NCBI RefSeq assembly: GCF_002868735.1
Contig: NZ_CP025613.1
Coordinates: 868,001-932,000 of the forward strand
DNA length: 64,000 bases
Direction: 5' to 3'
DNA from: Niveispirillum cyanobacteriorum
GTDB taxonomy: Bacteria > Pseudomonadota > Alphaproteobacteria > Azospirillales > Azospirillaceae
Below, piece after piece: positions 1 to 8,835 of the stretch (position 1 is its first letter; every line of letters begins with the position of its first letter). The notes under the pieces were generated by a model, which saw only the letters and a list, made by a program, of their open reading frames with translations, was not told the DNA's origin and made no database searches. The translations under genes were made by a program, and so were the position numbers.

Positions 1-2252
1 CGCATGGCGATGGCGCCGTCCATGGCATCACGCAGCTGGCGACCCACATTCTCGGTGGTGAAGCCCAGGGCCTCTCCGCGCGGGGTGACCTTGACCACCA
101 GTTCCGGCTTACCGGCGGGCAGGTTGTCGCGCGCCCCGCTGACCCCGCCATAGGTCATGATAACCTTCTTCAGTTCCTCCGACGCGGCCTTCAGCACATA
201 GGGGTCATTATGGACCAGACGAAAGCCGAAGCCGTCGCCGCCAAACCCATCCTGTTCGGTGGAGAAGATCACCTGATCGATACCGGGCAGCAGCTTGGTC
301 TCCGCCTCCCACTTCTTCATGATATCGGGCAGGCGCTGTTCACGGTCGTCGGCTACGGAGAACTCGACTTTCATGGAGCCGATATAATCGCCGACCTGTT
401 CGGGCAGGTTGTTGCCGGTCGTGACGCCCAGCTTACCGAACGTCATCTTGACGATCTCACCCCGTGGCAAGCCATAGGCGGCCTCGACACGGTACAGGGC
501 GGCTTCGGCCTCGTCGATCTGCTTGGCCACCACCTCACGCGGGGTACCGGGGCTGAACAGCAGGTTCAACTGCGCCTGGTTGCCCTCCGGCTGCGGGAAG
601 AAGGCGAACTTCACATGGCCGCCGGCCTGCAACCCGATGGCCAGCGCCATGATCGTGACTGCCGCCGCAACCGTCAGTCCACGGTTATGCGTGGCCCAGG
701 CAATGGCCTGCGTGAAGGGCCCATCACGGAAGCTGATGAATTTTGCATCGAACGCCACGCGCAGCTTTGACGGCGGTGACTTCTGCCCCTTTTCCAGTGC
801 GTGGCGCATGTGGGACGGCAACATCAGGAAGCAGCCCAGAAGAGAGGCGATGATCACCGCGATGGAGATGGCGGGCAGCGGCATTACATATTGCCCTGTC
901 GTCCCGCTCATCATCAGCATCGGGCCGAAGGCGGCAATGGTGGTGATGGCGGCGGCCGTGACGGGCCAGAACATGCGCTGGGCGGCCCGTTCCACGGCCT
1001 TGGCCGGCTCCATGCCCTTATCCATCAGGGTCTGGCCATGTTCGGCCACCACGATGGCATCGTCACAGATGATGCCCGTCATCATGATCAGGGCGAACAG
1101 GCTCATCACATTGATGCTCTGCCCGATCAGCACCATGATGGCGAAGGTGACCAGGAAGCTGACCAGGATGTCGATGGCGATCCAGAAGGTAACCCAGGGC
1201 CGCAGGAACACCACCAGCACAGCCATGACCAGCACCATGCCGCCGACCGCATTATCCATCAGCATGCCGATGCGATCTTCCAGCGCGTCGGAATTGCGGT
1301 CATAGCTTTCGACCGTCACGCCAGGCGGCAGGGTCGGGCGCAGTTTTTCAAGGTACGCATCCACCCGTTCGGTGATGGCGATCAAATTGCCGTTCTTGGA
1401 GGTCTGAAGCGACAGGTTGATGGCGGGATTGCCATTGCGCCGTCCGGTCACGCCCCGGTCGTCAAAGGCATCGCTGACCTGGGCCACCTGCCCCATGGTC
1501 ACGCGCTGGCCCTGCGCGTCGGTGCGCAGCGTCAGTCCGGCGACACCGGCGGCATCATCCTGCCGGCCCATGGACCGCATCTGCTTTTCAATATTGCCCG
1601 ACAGAGTACCCGACGGCACATCGGTCGATGCCTGGGCCAGACGCTGGGCAATCGACCCCAGGGTGGTATCCAGGCGCTGCAGCTCCGCCGCCGGCACCTC
1701 CACCCAGATCTCGGCATTGCGCAGACCGGACATATAGACACGGTCCACACCCTGCGCGGTCACCCCGTCACGCACCTGCTTGGCCAGCGCCCGCAATGCG
1801 GGTTCCGGCAGAGGACCGGAGATCGCCAGTTCCATCAGTTCGTCGGTGATGGTGAAGCGGTTGATCACCGGGCGTTCCGCACTCTGCGGCAGGGTGGTGA
1901 TGTTGTTGATCGCGCTTTCGACCTCCGACAGGGCCTTGGCCATGTCGGTGCCATGCTTGAAATTGATGAACAGTTCGCCGATGCCTTCGCGCGACCGGCC
2001 CGTCACCTCATCAACGCCTTCCAGGAACCGCACTTCGCGTTCCATGGCCTCGATGATGGAGCGGTCGATATCGTCGGCGGACGCGCCCTGCCAGGCTGTC
2101 CCGACATAGATACCCGGCACATCAAAGTCCGGTTCCATCTGCCGTTCCAGCTTGGCCAGCGCCCAGAAGCCGGCGATCATCATCATGATCATCAGGATAT
2201 TGGCCGCCACCTTGTGGCGGATGAAGGTGCGGATCAGGCCGGCGCTGTTCAT
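1..2252 (-). CDS. RND efflux transporter permease (3' end outside window)
   Basis: Inner-membrane proton-driven efflux subunit of the AcrB/HAE1 superfamily. The reverse-strand translation starts MNSAGLIRTFIRHKVAANIL and shows the usual pattern: one N-terminal membrane helix, a porter domain rich in short beta-alpha units, then a block of helices around residues 330-480 (for example GMVLVMAVLVVFLRPW, and a stretch with the family's DDAIVVAE-type motif). Only about 750 of roughly 1,000-1,050 residues lie in the window, so the gene runs off the left edge. Its ATG overlaps the stop of the adaptor gene in an ATGA junction, so the two are translationally coupled. No outer-membrane channel gene is visible here. 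The substrate cannot be read from the sequence. Confidence 0.93.
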   Translation of the reverse strand, partial: MNSAGLIRTFIRHKVAANILMIMMMIAGFWALAKLERQMEPDFDVPGIYVGTAWQGASADDIDRSIIEAMEREVRFLEGVDEVTGRSREGIGELFINFKHGTDMAKALSEVESAINNITTLPQSAERPVINRFTITDELMELAISGPLPEPALRALAKQVRDGVTAQGVDRVYMSGLRNAEIWVEVPAAELQRLDTTLGSIAQRLAQASTDVPSGTLSGNIEKQMRSMGRQDDAAGVAGLTLRTDAQGQRVTMGQVAQVSDAFDDRGVTGRRNGNPAINLSLQTSKNGNLIAITERVDAYLEKLRPTLPPGVTVESYDRNSDALEDRIGMLMDNAVGGMVLVMAVLVVFLRPWVTFWIAIDILVSFLVTFAIMVLIGQSINVMSLFALIMMTGIICDDAIVVAEHGQTLMDKGMEPAKAVERAAQRMFWPVTAAAITTIAAFGPMLMMSGTTGQYVMPLPAISIAVIIASLLGCFLMLPSHMRHALEKGQKSPPSKLRVAFDAKFISFRDGPFTQAIAWATHNRGLTVAAAVTIMALAIGLQAGGHVKFAFFPQPEGNQAQLNLLFSPGTPREVVAKQIDEAEAALYRVEAAYGLPRGEIVKMTFGKLGVTTGNNLPEQVGDYIGSMKVEFSVADDREQRLPDIMKKWEAETKLLPGIDQVIFSTEQDGFGGDGFGFRLVHNDPYVLKAASEELKKVIMTYGGVSGARDNLPAGKPELVVKVTPRGEALGFTTENVGRQLRDAMDGAIAM

Positions 2253-3712
2253 TCGCTCTTCTCCCCGGCCCCAGCCTTATCCTGATTGTCCTTATCCTGG
2301 GTTTCCTTGGGCGGGTTGGTGGCGACCTGGGCGCCGGGGGCCGGCGTCTCGCGGACCGCAACCTTCAGACCGGGTCCGATTTCCTGGAACCGGGTGGTCA
2401 CCACTTTGACGCCATCGCTCAGCCCCTTATCGACGAACACGGCATCGCTGGTGCGGGCCACCACATGCACCTTGGTGCTTTCCAGCCGGCCCTCGGCATT
2501 GGCGATATAGACGGTATCATTGCCATGAACCGCCGTGACGGGCAGACGATGGACCGCAACATAGGCACGGTCGGGCAACGCAACCTCTACAAAGGCGCCG
2601 GGGCGCAGCGGCTGATCCAGGCTTTGTGCCTCAAGTCGTACGAAGATGGTGACGCCGCCCGTGGCGGTGTCAATCCGGTCGATCACCCGTTCCACGGTCG
2701 CCGGATAGGTCAGGCGCTGCTCACCCAGCTTCCAGGTGACCTCCGCCCGGCGGCCCACCACGCCCGCCCCATCGGCAGCCAGTCTTCCATAGGCCTCGGT
2801 CGACAGGGTGACGCGGGCCTCCAGCCCTTCAGTGCCCGACAGGGTGGCGACCTGATCGCCCGCCGATACGCGCATGCCCACCTCCGCCTTGGTCTGGCCG
2901 ACAAAGGCATCGAACGGGGCGGTCAGCTTGGTGCGGGCCAGATCCGTCTCTGCCCGATCCAGCATCGCCTTCAACCGGTCAATGGCCGCTTCCTGCTGCC
3001 GGACGCGGGCGGCCCCGGCCTGCGACCCGTTTTCCATGGCGGCCAGGGTCTGGCGTTCCGCCGCCAGGGCCCCTTGCGTCTGTTCCAGCCGCGCGATGGA
3101 GATGGTGCCCTTTTCATACAGGGACTGGGCGCGTTCCTGCTCGCGCTCCTTGATGCCCAGTTGCTGACGGGCCAGTTCGGCGCGCGACTTCTCCGCCGCC
3201 GCTGTGGCGCGCAGCTCATCCAGCCGCGCCCGGGCCTCGGCAAGTTGCGCCCGCGTCTCCCGTACCGTCAGTTCATAATCCCAGGGGTCGATCTCCAGCA
3301 GCGTTTCTCCCGCCTTGACCAGACCGCCGTCGCGCAGGGCCGGCGACACCGCCTTGACAGTCCCGGCCACCAGGGGCCGCAATTCCGCCGATCGGCCCGC
3401 AACCAGCGTGCCCATCAGACTCATGTCCGGGCGGTGGTCGGCGCGGGCGACGTTCACCGCATCCACAGACCAGACCCGTTCCGGCCGGTCCTCCCGCGCC
3501 ACTTCCGGCTTGCTGGCCACCATCAGGGTGAAACCGCTGACACCCAGAAGCAGGACACCGCCAATGGCCACCACGCGCTTTGACCGCGGCCCCAGGGCCG
3601 CCCATTTCGGCATGCGCAGCCGGTCGCCCCAGCCGCGCAGCGCCCAATGGCGCCCCATCTGTACCGTCCCCACCTTTTCCATGCCGTCCCCCGTCTGCCT
3701 GGCCATCGCCAT
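2249..3712 (-). CDS. RND efflux periplasmic adaptor (membrane fusion protein, HlyD/AcrA type)
   Basis: Links the RND pump to an outer-membrane channel. An N-terminal cytoplasmic stretch of about 45 residues precedes one membrane anchor (VVAIGGVLLLGVSGFTLMVA). A lipoyl-like half (AGTVKAVSPALRDGGLVKAG) follows, then a long Ala/Glu/Arg-rich alpha-hairpin at about residues 130-245, the second lipoyl half (TKLTAPFDAFVGQTKAEVGM), the beta-barrel and a membrane-proximal domain. The C-terminus is Lys/Asp/Pro-rich. The first ATG lacks a clear ribosome site. An ATG ten codons later (near 3682) follows GGGGGA and may be the true start. The gene lies immediately upstream of the pump and overlaps it by four bases. 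Confidence 0.9.
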   Translation of the reverse strand: MAMARQTGDGMEKVGTVQMGRHWALRGWGDRLRMPKWAALGPRSKRVVAIGGVLLLGVSGFTLMVASKPEVAREDRPERVWSVDAVNVARADHRPDMSLMGTLVAGRSAELRPLVAGTVKAVSPALRDGGLVKAGETLLEIDPWDYELTVRETRAQLAEARARLDELRATAAAEKSRAELARQQLGIKEREQERAQSLYEKGTISIARLEQTQGALAAERQTLAAMENGSQAGAARVRQQEAAIDRLKAMLDRAETDLARTKLTAPFDAFVGQTKAEVGMRVSAGDQVATLSGTEGLEARVTLSTEAYGRLAADGAGVVGRRAEVTWKLGEQRLTYPATVERVIDRIDTATGGVTIFVRLEAQSLDQPLRPGAFVEVALPDRAYVAVHRLPVTAVHGNDTVYIANAEGRLESTKVHVVARTSDAVFVDKGLSDGVKVVTTRFQEIGPGLKVAVRETPAPGAQVATNPPKETQDKDNQDKAGAGEKSE

Positions 3713-4001
3713 TGATTGGATGGGCGGGTCACACCTTCCCCGGCACGGCCCTACCCCTGGGACGCCATGATTGCAGCCCGTGTGCCAGCGGCGGAAATGG
3801 CGGAAACCCTGGGTTTTCTGAAAGCACCCGTCCCTGACCGATGGCCGGCAACACCATATTTTCGCCTTATTGGCAAATCATCGCGATTTTCGCCATGGCA
3901 GGAGCTGACACCCTCGGGGGCAGCAGAAGGGGAGTTCGTTGACGGCTAAATAATCTTATTATATTGTTAATGAAAAATTATAACCCTGGGAGGTTTGTGC
4001 C

Positions 4002-4997
4002 ATGGCAAAGAACTGGCTCCATCTGTCAGTCGCATTGTTAGCGCTAACAGTTTTAACCACCTCCCCCACCGTGGCGCAGACGGGATCGAACCCCATCATC
4101 CGCGACAAGTTCACCGCCGATCCCGCCCCGCTGGTGGTGGGTGACCGGCTGTATCTCTATGTCGGGCATGACGAGGCGCAGCGCGACGAGATGTTCAACA
4201 TGAAGGAGTGGCTGGTTTATTCCACCACCGATATGAAATCCTGGACCGGCCATGGCCCCATCATGAAGGTGGCGGATTTCAAATGGGCGAAGAAGGATGC
4301 CTGGGCCTCACAGACGATCCAGCGCAACGGCAAGTTCTGGTTCTATGCCGCCGTCGAACATGACGACACCCATCCCGGCAAGGCCATCGCCGTCGCCGTA
4401 TCGGACAGCCCGACCGGCCCATTTGTGGATGCCAAGGGATCGGCGCTGATCACAAATCAGATGACGCCCAAGGGCACCCATAGCTGGGAAGATATCGACC
4501 CCACCGTCTTCACCGATGATGACGGCACGACCTGGATCGCCTGGGGCAACCGCCAGTGCTACATCGCCAAGCTGAAGCCCAACATGATCGAAATCGACGG
4601 CCCGATCACGGAGATCACGCCCCCGCACTTTGAGGAGGGGCCATGGCTGCATAAGCGTGGTGATCTCTATTACCTGACCTATGCCTCGCTCGACCGCGCC
4701 ACCCACCGGGATGAAAAAGTGTCCTATGCCACGGCCCCGTCGATCCAGGGTCCCTGGACCTATCGTGGCGAACTGACGGGATCGGGCAAATACAGTTTCA
4801 CGATCCATCCCGGCATCGCGCAGTTCAAGGGCAACTGGTACCTGTTCCTGCACAATGCCACCCTGACCATCGGCGACCTGAATGGTGCCCTGGGCCGGCG
4901 CGCCGTTACGGTGGAACATCTTCAATATAATCCCGACGGCACCATGAAACCGGTGATCCAAACGGACGCGGGCGTTACCGCCCCGCCTCCGCGCTAA
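4002..4997 (+). CDS. secreted glycoside hydrolase family 43 protein
   Basis: Predicted exported arabinofuranosidase/xylosidase-type enzyme acting on hemicellulose side chains. A Sec signal peptide ends near VAQ (residue 26). The five-bladed propeller family's three acidic positions are visible: Asp40 in FTADPAP, Asp166 in EDIDPTVFTDDDG and Glu212 in FEEGPW. At 331 residues it is a single-domain GH43 without an obvious binding module. GGGAGG eight bases upstream fixes the start, and the region before it (3945-3985) is AT-rich, fitting a promoter. It is followed after about 45 bases by a secreted esterase, which suggests a two-gene polysaccharide unit. A LacI-type palindrome lies inside its signal-peptide codons. 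The exact substrate is not determinable. Confidence 0.88.
   Translation: MAKNWLHLSVALLALTVLTTSPTVAQTGSNPIIRDKFTADPAPLVVGDRLYLYVGHDEAQRDEMFNMKEWLVYSTTDMKSWTGHGPIMKVADFKWAKKDAWASQTIQRNGKFWFYAAVEHDDTHPGKAIAVAVSDSPTGPFVDAKGSALITNQMTPKGTHSWEDIDPTVFTDDDGTTWIAWGNRQCYIAKLKPNMIEIDGPITEITPPHFEEGPWLHKRGDLYYLTYASLDRATHRDEKVSYATAPSIQGPWTYRGELTGSGKYSFTIHPGIAQFKGNWYLFLHNATLTIGDLNGALGRRAVTVEHLQYNPDGTMKPVIQTDAGVTAPPPR
4036..4049. promoter_or_regulatory. LacI/GalR-type operator candidate (perfect palindrome)
   Basis: TGTTAGCGCTAACA is a perfect 14-base palindrome with the central CG typical of LacI-family operators. It lies within codons 12-16 of the GH43 gene, about 35 bases after the start codon, where a bound repressor could block elongation. 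A related half site, GGATAACAAT, lies between this gene and the esterase near 5010. The match is seen directly; regulator identity is inferred, and no lacI-type gene is in the window. Confidence 0.55.
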
Positions 4998-5042
4998 CCG
5001 CATAACAACGGATAACAATCAATCAAACAGGGAGAAATGACC

Positions 5043-5993
5043 ATGGGGCTGACCAGCACCCTCCGGCACGCCATGACGGTACGGGCAACGTTCAAGGCGA
5101 CCCTGGTCGCCCTGGCGCTGACCCTTCCGGCACAGGCGCAGAATGACAAGATGACGCCCATCGCCATTCCGGCACAGCCGGCGGCAATTGAGCTGGGCAC
5201 AGGCCCCCTGCCCGATGCCAAGGTGCCGGAATCCTGGCACAGCCAGTATGGCAGCCTGTTCGCCCGCAATGTCACGGTCGCCACGCTGACCCCCTTCCTG
5301 CCCGACCCCGCCAAGGCCACGGGGGCGGCAGTGGTGGTGGCGCCCGGCGGTGGCTTCCGCACCCTGTCGATGAGCAATGAAGGCTGGGACGTGGCCAAGG
5401 CCCTGGCCGACAAGGGCGTGGCGGCCTTTGTCCTGAAATACCGGCTGAACCAGACGCCCGCCGACATGCAGGCCTTTGAACAATCGATGCGGGAGATGTT
5501 TTCCGGTGCAGCCCGCCCGGCCCGGCCCAAGCCGGATGACATGATCGCCGCCATCGCCCCACAGATCGCCGATGCCCGCGCGGCCTTCGCGCTGATCCGC
5601 CGGCGCGCGGCCGAATGGAGGGTCGACCCGGACCGGATCGGCATGGTCGGCTTTTCCGCCGGCGCCATGCTGACCATGGCCACCGCCGTGGCCGGGCAGG
5701 ACGCGAAACCTGCCTTCATCGGCAATATCTACGGCCCGCTGGCCGCCATGACAGTGCCCGCCGACGCCCCGCCGCTGTTCGTGGGCCTGGCCGCAGACGA
5801 TCCCCTGTTCGGCAATACCGGCTTCGGCCTGATCGAGAACTGGCGGGCGGCCAAGCGGCCCGTGGAATTTCACCTGTTCGAACAGGGCGGCCATGGCTTT
5901 GGGATGTACCAGAAGGAAACCACCAGCACGGGCTGGTTCGACGCCTTCACCCGCTGGATTGCCATGCACGGCTACCTGAAGCCCAAGGGCTGA
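5043..5993 (+). CDS. secreted alpha/beta hydrolase, carbohydrate acetyl-esterase-like
   Basis: Probable periplasmic or secreted esterase that could remove acetyl groups from xylan-type polymers, given the GH43 gene just upstream. The N-terminus is a signal peptide ending near PAQAQ. The catalytic set is Ser205 in GFSAG, an Asp in LAADDPLF (about 252) and His284 in GGHGFGM. The oxyanion motif is APGGGF rather than HGGG, as in the acetylxylan-esterase-like/BD-FAE group. The second of two close ATGs was chosen because GGGAGA is correctly spaced only for it. The gene ends a few bases before a convergent small gene. Confidence 0.82.
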   Translation: MGLTSTLRHAMTVRATFKATLVALALTLPAQAQNDKMTPIAIPAQPAAIELGTGPLPDAKVPESWHSQYGSLFARNVTVATLTPFLPDPAKATGAAVVVAPGGGFRTLSMSNEGWDVAKALADKGVAAFVLKYRLNQTPADMQAFEQSMREMFSGAARPARPKPDDMIAAIAPQIADARAAFALIRRRAAEWRVDPDRIGMVGFSAGAMLTMATAVAGQDAKPAFIGNIYGPLAAMTVPADAPPLFVGLAADDPLFGNTGFGLIENWRAAKRPVEFHLFEQGGHGFGMYQKETTSTGWFDAFTRWIAMHGYLKPKG

Positions 5994-6001
5994 CCGGTTG
6001 T

Positions 6002-6253
6002 TCAGAAGGCGGGCGCGCCGCATTTCTCCGGCTTGAACACCCGCACCGTGGATGGCGGTGCCCCGGCCCATTTAGCCTGTGCGCGTGTTGGCCGGGGTGA
6101 CAGGGTGCCGCCGCAATTGGGGCAGCGCCCCCGCAGCCGTCCTTCCGCACAATCCCGGCACCATGTGCACTCGAAGGAGCAGATATAGGCCCCCTCCTGA
6201 TCCGCCGGCAAATCCCTGTCGCAGCATTCACAGCCCGGCCGCATCTCCAGCAT
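6002..6253 (-). CDS. DUF1272 domain protein, Cys-rich zinc-ribbon-like
   Basis: Small protein of 83 residues beginning MLEMRPGCECCDRDLPAD. It matches the DUF1272 pattern: CECC, then C-S-F-E-C-T-W-C-x-x-C, then CPNCGG, so eight or more cysteines probably bind zinc or another metal. The start is set by GGAGGG just before ATGCTG; a longer frame upstream lacks support. It is convergent with the esterase gene and separate from the ABC genes that follow. Function in the family is unknown. Confidence 0.85.
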   Translation of the reverse strand: MLEMRPGCECCDRDLPADQEGAYICSFECTWCRDCAEGRLRGRCPNCGGTLSPRPTRAQAKWAGAPPSTVRVFKPEKCGAPAF

Positions 6254-6344
6254 CACACCCTCCATGATCACGCGCGACAGTGAAACGGCAAACCGCGCGG
6301 CGGGCAAGGCTGGGACCGGACAGGCGGCGGACCTTTCCGGCCTT

Positions 6345-7121
6345 TCACCCCTTCGACCCCCACCGCCCCTCCAGCCAGCGTGACAGGCGCGACAGCAGCA
6401 GCAGGATCACCAGATATTCCAGTGCCAGCAGCGTATAAAGCTCCAGAGGGCGATAGGTCTGGGTTTGCAATTCGGTGGCGCGGCGGGTCAGTTCGGCCAG
6501 CCCGATGGCGGATGCCAGCGAACTGTCCTTCACGGTATGGATGAACTGCCCCACCGTGGGCGGCAGCATGCGACGCAGCGCCTGGGGCAACACGATGCGC
6601 CGCAGGGTCAGCCAGCGGCCCATGCCCAGCGATTGCGCCGCCTCCACCTGCCCCCGCGGCACGCCTTCAATCCCAGCCCGAAAAATCTCCGACAGGAACG
6701 CCCCGGCATTCAGCGCCAGTGCGATCACCGCCGCTGTGAAGGGCGTCAGGTCAGTGATCCAGCCCAGAAGCGCGAACCACACCCCGTCCGGGTCCAGCCC
6801 CTGCACCAGAATGGGCAGCGCATAGAAGACCCAAAGCAGCAGCACGAACAGCGGCAGGGTCCGCATCAGCTCGACATAGCCACCGCTGACCATCCGCACG
6901 GCCCGCCACCGGCTGCCCCGCGCGATGGCGGTGACCAGCCCGATGATCATGGCCAGCCCCAGGGCCGCCGCTGACAGGCCCAGGGTGAGCCCCGCGCCGG
7001 CCAGCAGGAAGGACAGGTTGCCCAAACCTTCGTCCGTACGTGGATCAACAATATGCCACCCTTCCCCGCCGCAGCCCGACAGCAGCAGGGGCAGCAGCAG
7101 CAGGGGCAGGCCGAGCCTCAC
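6345..7121 (-). CDS. amino-acid-type ABC transporter permease with lipobox-like N-terminus
   Basis: Inner-membrane permease of the HisM/GlnP group. The EAA loop is clear at about residues 165-190 (EAAQSLGMGRWLTLRRIVLP), followed by the usual QALRRMLPP and SSLASAIGLAEL segments. Around five to six hydrophobic helices are present. The N-terminus is unusual: MRLGLPLLLLPLLLSGCGG is a perfect lipoprotein signal (LSGC, Cys17), followed by about 20 polar residues before the first transporter helix. It overlaps the binding-protein gene by four bases. No ATPase gene lies nearby, so the ATP subunit must be elsewhere or shared. Confidence 0.88.
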   Translation of the reverse strand: MRLGLPLLLLPLLLSGCGGEGWHIVDPRTDEGLGNLSFLLAGAGLTLGLSAAALGLAMIIGLVTAIARGSRWRAVRMVSGGYVELMRTLPLFVLLLWVFYALPILVQGLDPDGVWFALLGWITDLTPFTAAVIALALNAGAFLSEIFRAGIEGVPRGQVEAAQSLGMGRWLTLRRIVLPQALRRMLPPTVGQFIHTVKDSSLASAIGLAELTRRATELQTQTYRPLELYTLLALEYLVILLLLSRLSRWLEGRWGSKG

Positions 7122-7924
7122 CGGGCCGTCCCCGCACCCTCGAACCAGGTCTTGAACAGCCCGTCAAAGAACCCGTCGGCCAGCCGCGCATCGACCCATT
7201 TATTGAGCCACAGCATCCATTCGCCATCGCCCGGCAGGGTCATCATGGCGTTTTCCGTATCGGTACCGGGCCGCGCCCCCTGGGTCAGCATGGTCAGCTG
7301 CGGATATTCCCGTCCGATCTTGGTCAGGAAATAGAGATTGTCGGTAAAGGCCGCCTGCGCCCGGCCCGCCAGCACCTCGGTGAAATCAATGACGGGATCA
7401 GCCACCGACAGGATGCGGGCCTTCGTGAAGACCTTCCTGGCCATGGTCTCTGGTGCCGTCCCCTGCTGCACCGAAATGGTCACGCCCGGCTGGTCCAGAT
7501 CGTCCCAGCTTTTGAAGCGCTCTGCATCCTTGTTCAGGATCAGGGGGATGAAGGTCGGGCGCAGATATGCCTTGGTGAAGGCCACGGCCCTGGCCCGTTC
7601 CGGGGTCACCGTCACGCCGGTGGCGGCGATGTCGTATTTGCGGGCCATCAGGCCGGCGACAAGGGTGGGCCAGGTGGCCTGCACCAATTGCAGCTTCACA
7701 CCCAGATCGGCGGCCAGCCTCTCGGCCACCTGCACCTCATAGCCTTGGAACCCACCCGTCTTCACGTCGCGGAAGGAATAGGGGAAATAATCCCCCGTGG
7801 TGCCCACACGCAGCACGCCCGCCTTGCGCACCTTCTCCAGCAGTGATGCCCCCTGCGCCATAACGGGTCCGGCCAGGGTCGTGGCAAGGGCGGCAAGGAT
7901 CAGGTCGCGGCGATGAAGTGGCAT
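7118..7924 (-). CDS. ABC transporter substrate-binding protein, family 3
   Basis: Periplasmic solute-binding protein with a twin-lobed family 3 fold, 268 residues. The signal peptide MPLHRRDLILAALATTLAGP ends near VMAQG. Family landmarks include VLRVGTTGDYFPYSF, GYEVQVAERLAADLG, KYDIAATGVTVTPERA and VSVQQGTAPE-like segments. Sequence style (DYFPYS, GMTVTPER-type) resembles the PheC/cyclohexadienyl-dehydratase-like branch, so an enzymatic role cannot be excluded, but coupling to the permease favours transport. GGAG lies six bases before the ATG. Ligand unknown, likely an amino acid or small polar compound. Confidence 0.86.
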   Translation of the reverse strand: MPLHRRDLILAALATTLAGPVMAQGASLLEKVRKAGVLRVGTTGDYFPYSFRDVKTGGFQGYEVQVAERLAADLGVKLQLVQATWPTLVAGLMARKYDIAATGVTVTPERARAVAFTKAYLRPTFIPLILNKDAERFKSWDDLDQPGVTISVQQGTAPETMARKVFTKARILSVADPVIDFTEVLAGRAQAAFTDNLYFLTKIGREYPQLTMLTQGARPGTDTENAMMTLPGDGEWMLWLNKWVDARLADGFFDGLFKTWFEGAGTAR

Positions 7925-8010
7925 GGCGGCTCCAGCATGGATGAGACCTCATGGTTGCCGCACTGCGAAACGGGGTCAACAGGGAATACAACGGCCTCTG
8001 AAAGACAATG

Positions 8011-8036
8011 CCCCCGCCCGGTTTCCCGGACGGGGG
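8011..8036 (-). terminator. hairpin terminator after the SCPU-like gene
   Basis: An 11-base stem with one mismatch (CCCCCGCCCGG / CCGGACGGGGG) around a TTTC loop lies about 55 bases downstream of the minus-strand gene at 8090. The following T run on the minus strand is weak. Confidence 0.5.
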
Positions 8037-8089
8037 AGCAGGCTGGAACTGCCCGATGAAGCTGTGAAGAGAGCGGAACCGATCTCTAA

Positions 8090-8551
8090 TTACTTGGCGG
8101 CGATGGTCACGGTGACGGTGTCGGCATAGTCGCCTGCGATGTACTGGTCGGAGGCGGCGATGGTGACCTTCAGGTCGGACTTCTTGCCGAACTGCGCGGT
8201 GGCGCGGTCAACAACCATCTGGCTGGTCAGCGCACCACCCTGGCCGTCATAGTTGACCGAGTAATCGATGGTGAAGTTGCCGGACTTCAGCTTGCCGGCA
8301 TTGGCCGAGGCCAGCGTGATCTTGTAGCCGGAGCCGGAATTGCAGGTCTCGGTGACCGAACCGACCGTCTTGGCGGTTTCGCCGGCCTTCAGGGCCAGCG
8401 ACTGGTTCAGGTCCTGGACGGCGATGGTGCAGGACAGAGCGACATTACCCTTCAACTGGATCGTGCCGGACGCGTTCTGGGCCATGGCGGGGGCGACAAT
8501 GGCAGAAGCGATCAGGGCGGCGGCGGCGGTCTTGGCGAAGAACTTGGTCAT
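8090..8551 (-). CDS. secreted spore-coat-protein-U/pilin-like protein
   Basis: Exported protein of 153 residues. A signal peptide (MTKFFAKTAAAALIASAIVAPAMAQ) is followed by a single beta-rich domain with two cysteines (SCTIAV and TETCNSGSGY) and ends YADTVTVTIAA. The Cys spacing and this C-terminal strand resemble SCPU-domain or fimbrial subunit proteins, which use a donor strand. No chaperone or usher gene is beside it, so assembly is unclear. The start is the ATG preceded by GGAGA; a longer frame upstream has no signal peptide and is AT-rich non-coding in character. Upstream DNA (8690-8760) is AT-rich and may hold the promoter. Confidence 0.65.
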   Translation of the reverse strand: MTKFFAKTAAAALIASAIVAPAMAQNASGTIQLKGNVALSCTIAVQDLNQSLALKAGETAKTVGSVTETCNSGSGYKITLASANAGKLKSGNFTIDYSVNYDGQGGALTSQMVVDRATAQFGKKSDLKVTIAASDQYIAGDYADTVTVTIAAK

Positions 8552-8804
8552 GTCGGTCTCCATCGGTTCGTTGGGGCGAGGCGTTGTTGCCTTCATGCGA
8601 ACCAAGGATTGCAGCCTGCGTGCCAGGCATCGGCACACCCTGACAGTTGAGGGTTTCTGCGGGCCTGGGGCGGCGCTTACCCTCCATTGACATATTGCAA
8701 TCCGCAAAACTGCGAAATGCATGTTGCAATATGCAAATATCATTGCAAAATGAAAGGGGCGTTGCCGCCCCTCTGCAACCTAACCTTTGGGATAGGATAA
8801 TTTA

Positions 8805-8834
8805 GAGCGGTTTTCTGTTACCCGGAAACCGCTC
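8805..8834. repeat. 9-base perfect inverted repeat
   Basis: GAGCGGTTT and AAACCGCTC face each other across 12 bases, immediately before the GC-rich repeat that starts at 8836. It may form a hairpin in transcripts from either strand. Confidence 0.5.
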
Positions 8835-8835
8835 C

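Noticed and set aside
801-2285. 494-codon plus-strand open frame rich in His, Gln and Asp
   Set aside because: It is antisense to the RND transporter, whose frame carries clear family motifs; long shadow frames are expected in GC-rich DNA.
3857-3894. Direct repeat ATTTTCGCC upstream of the GH43 gene
   Set aside because: Two nine-base copies 28 bases apart in a 289-base gap; too weak to call a regulatory site without conservation data.
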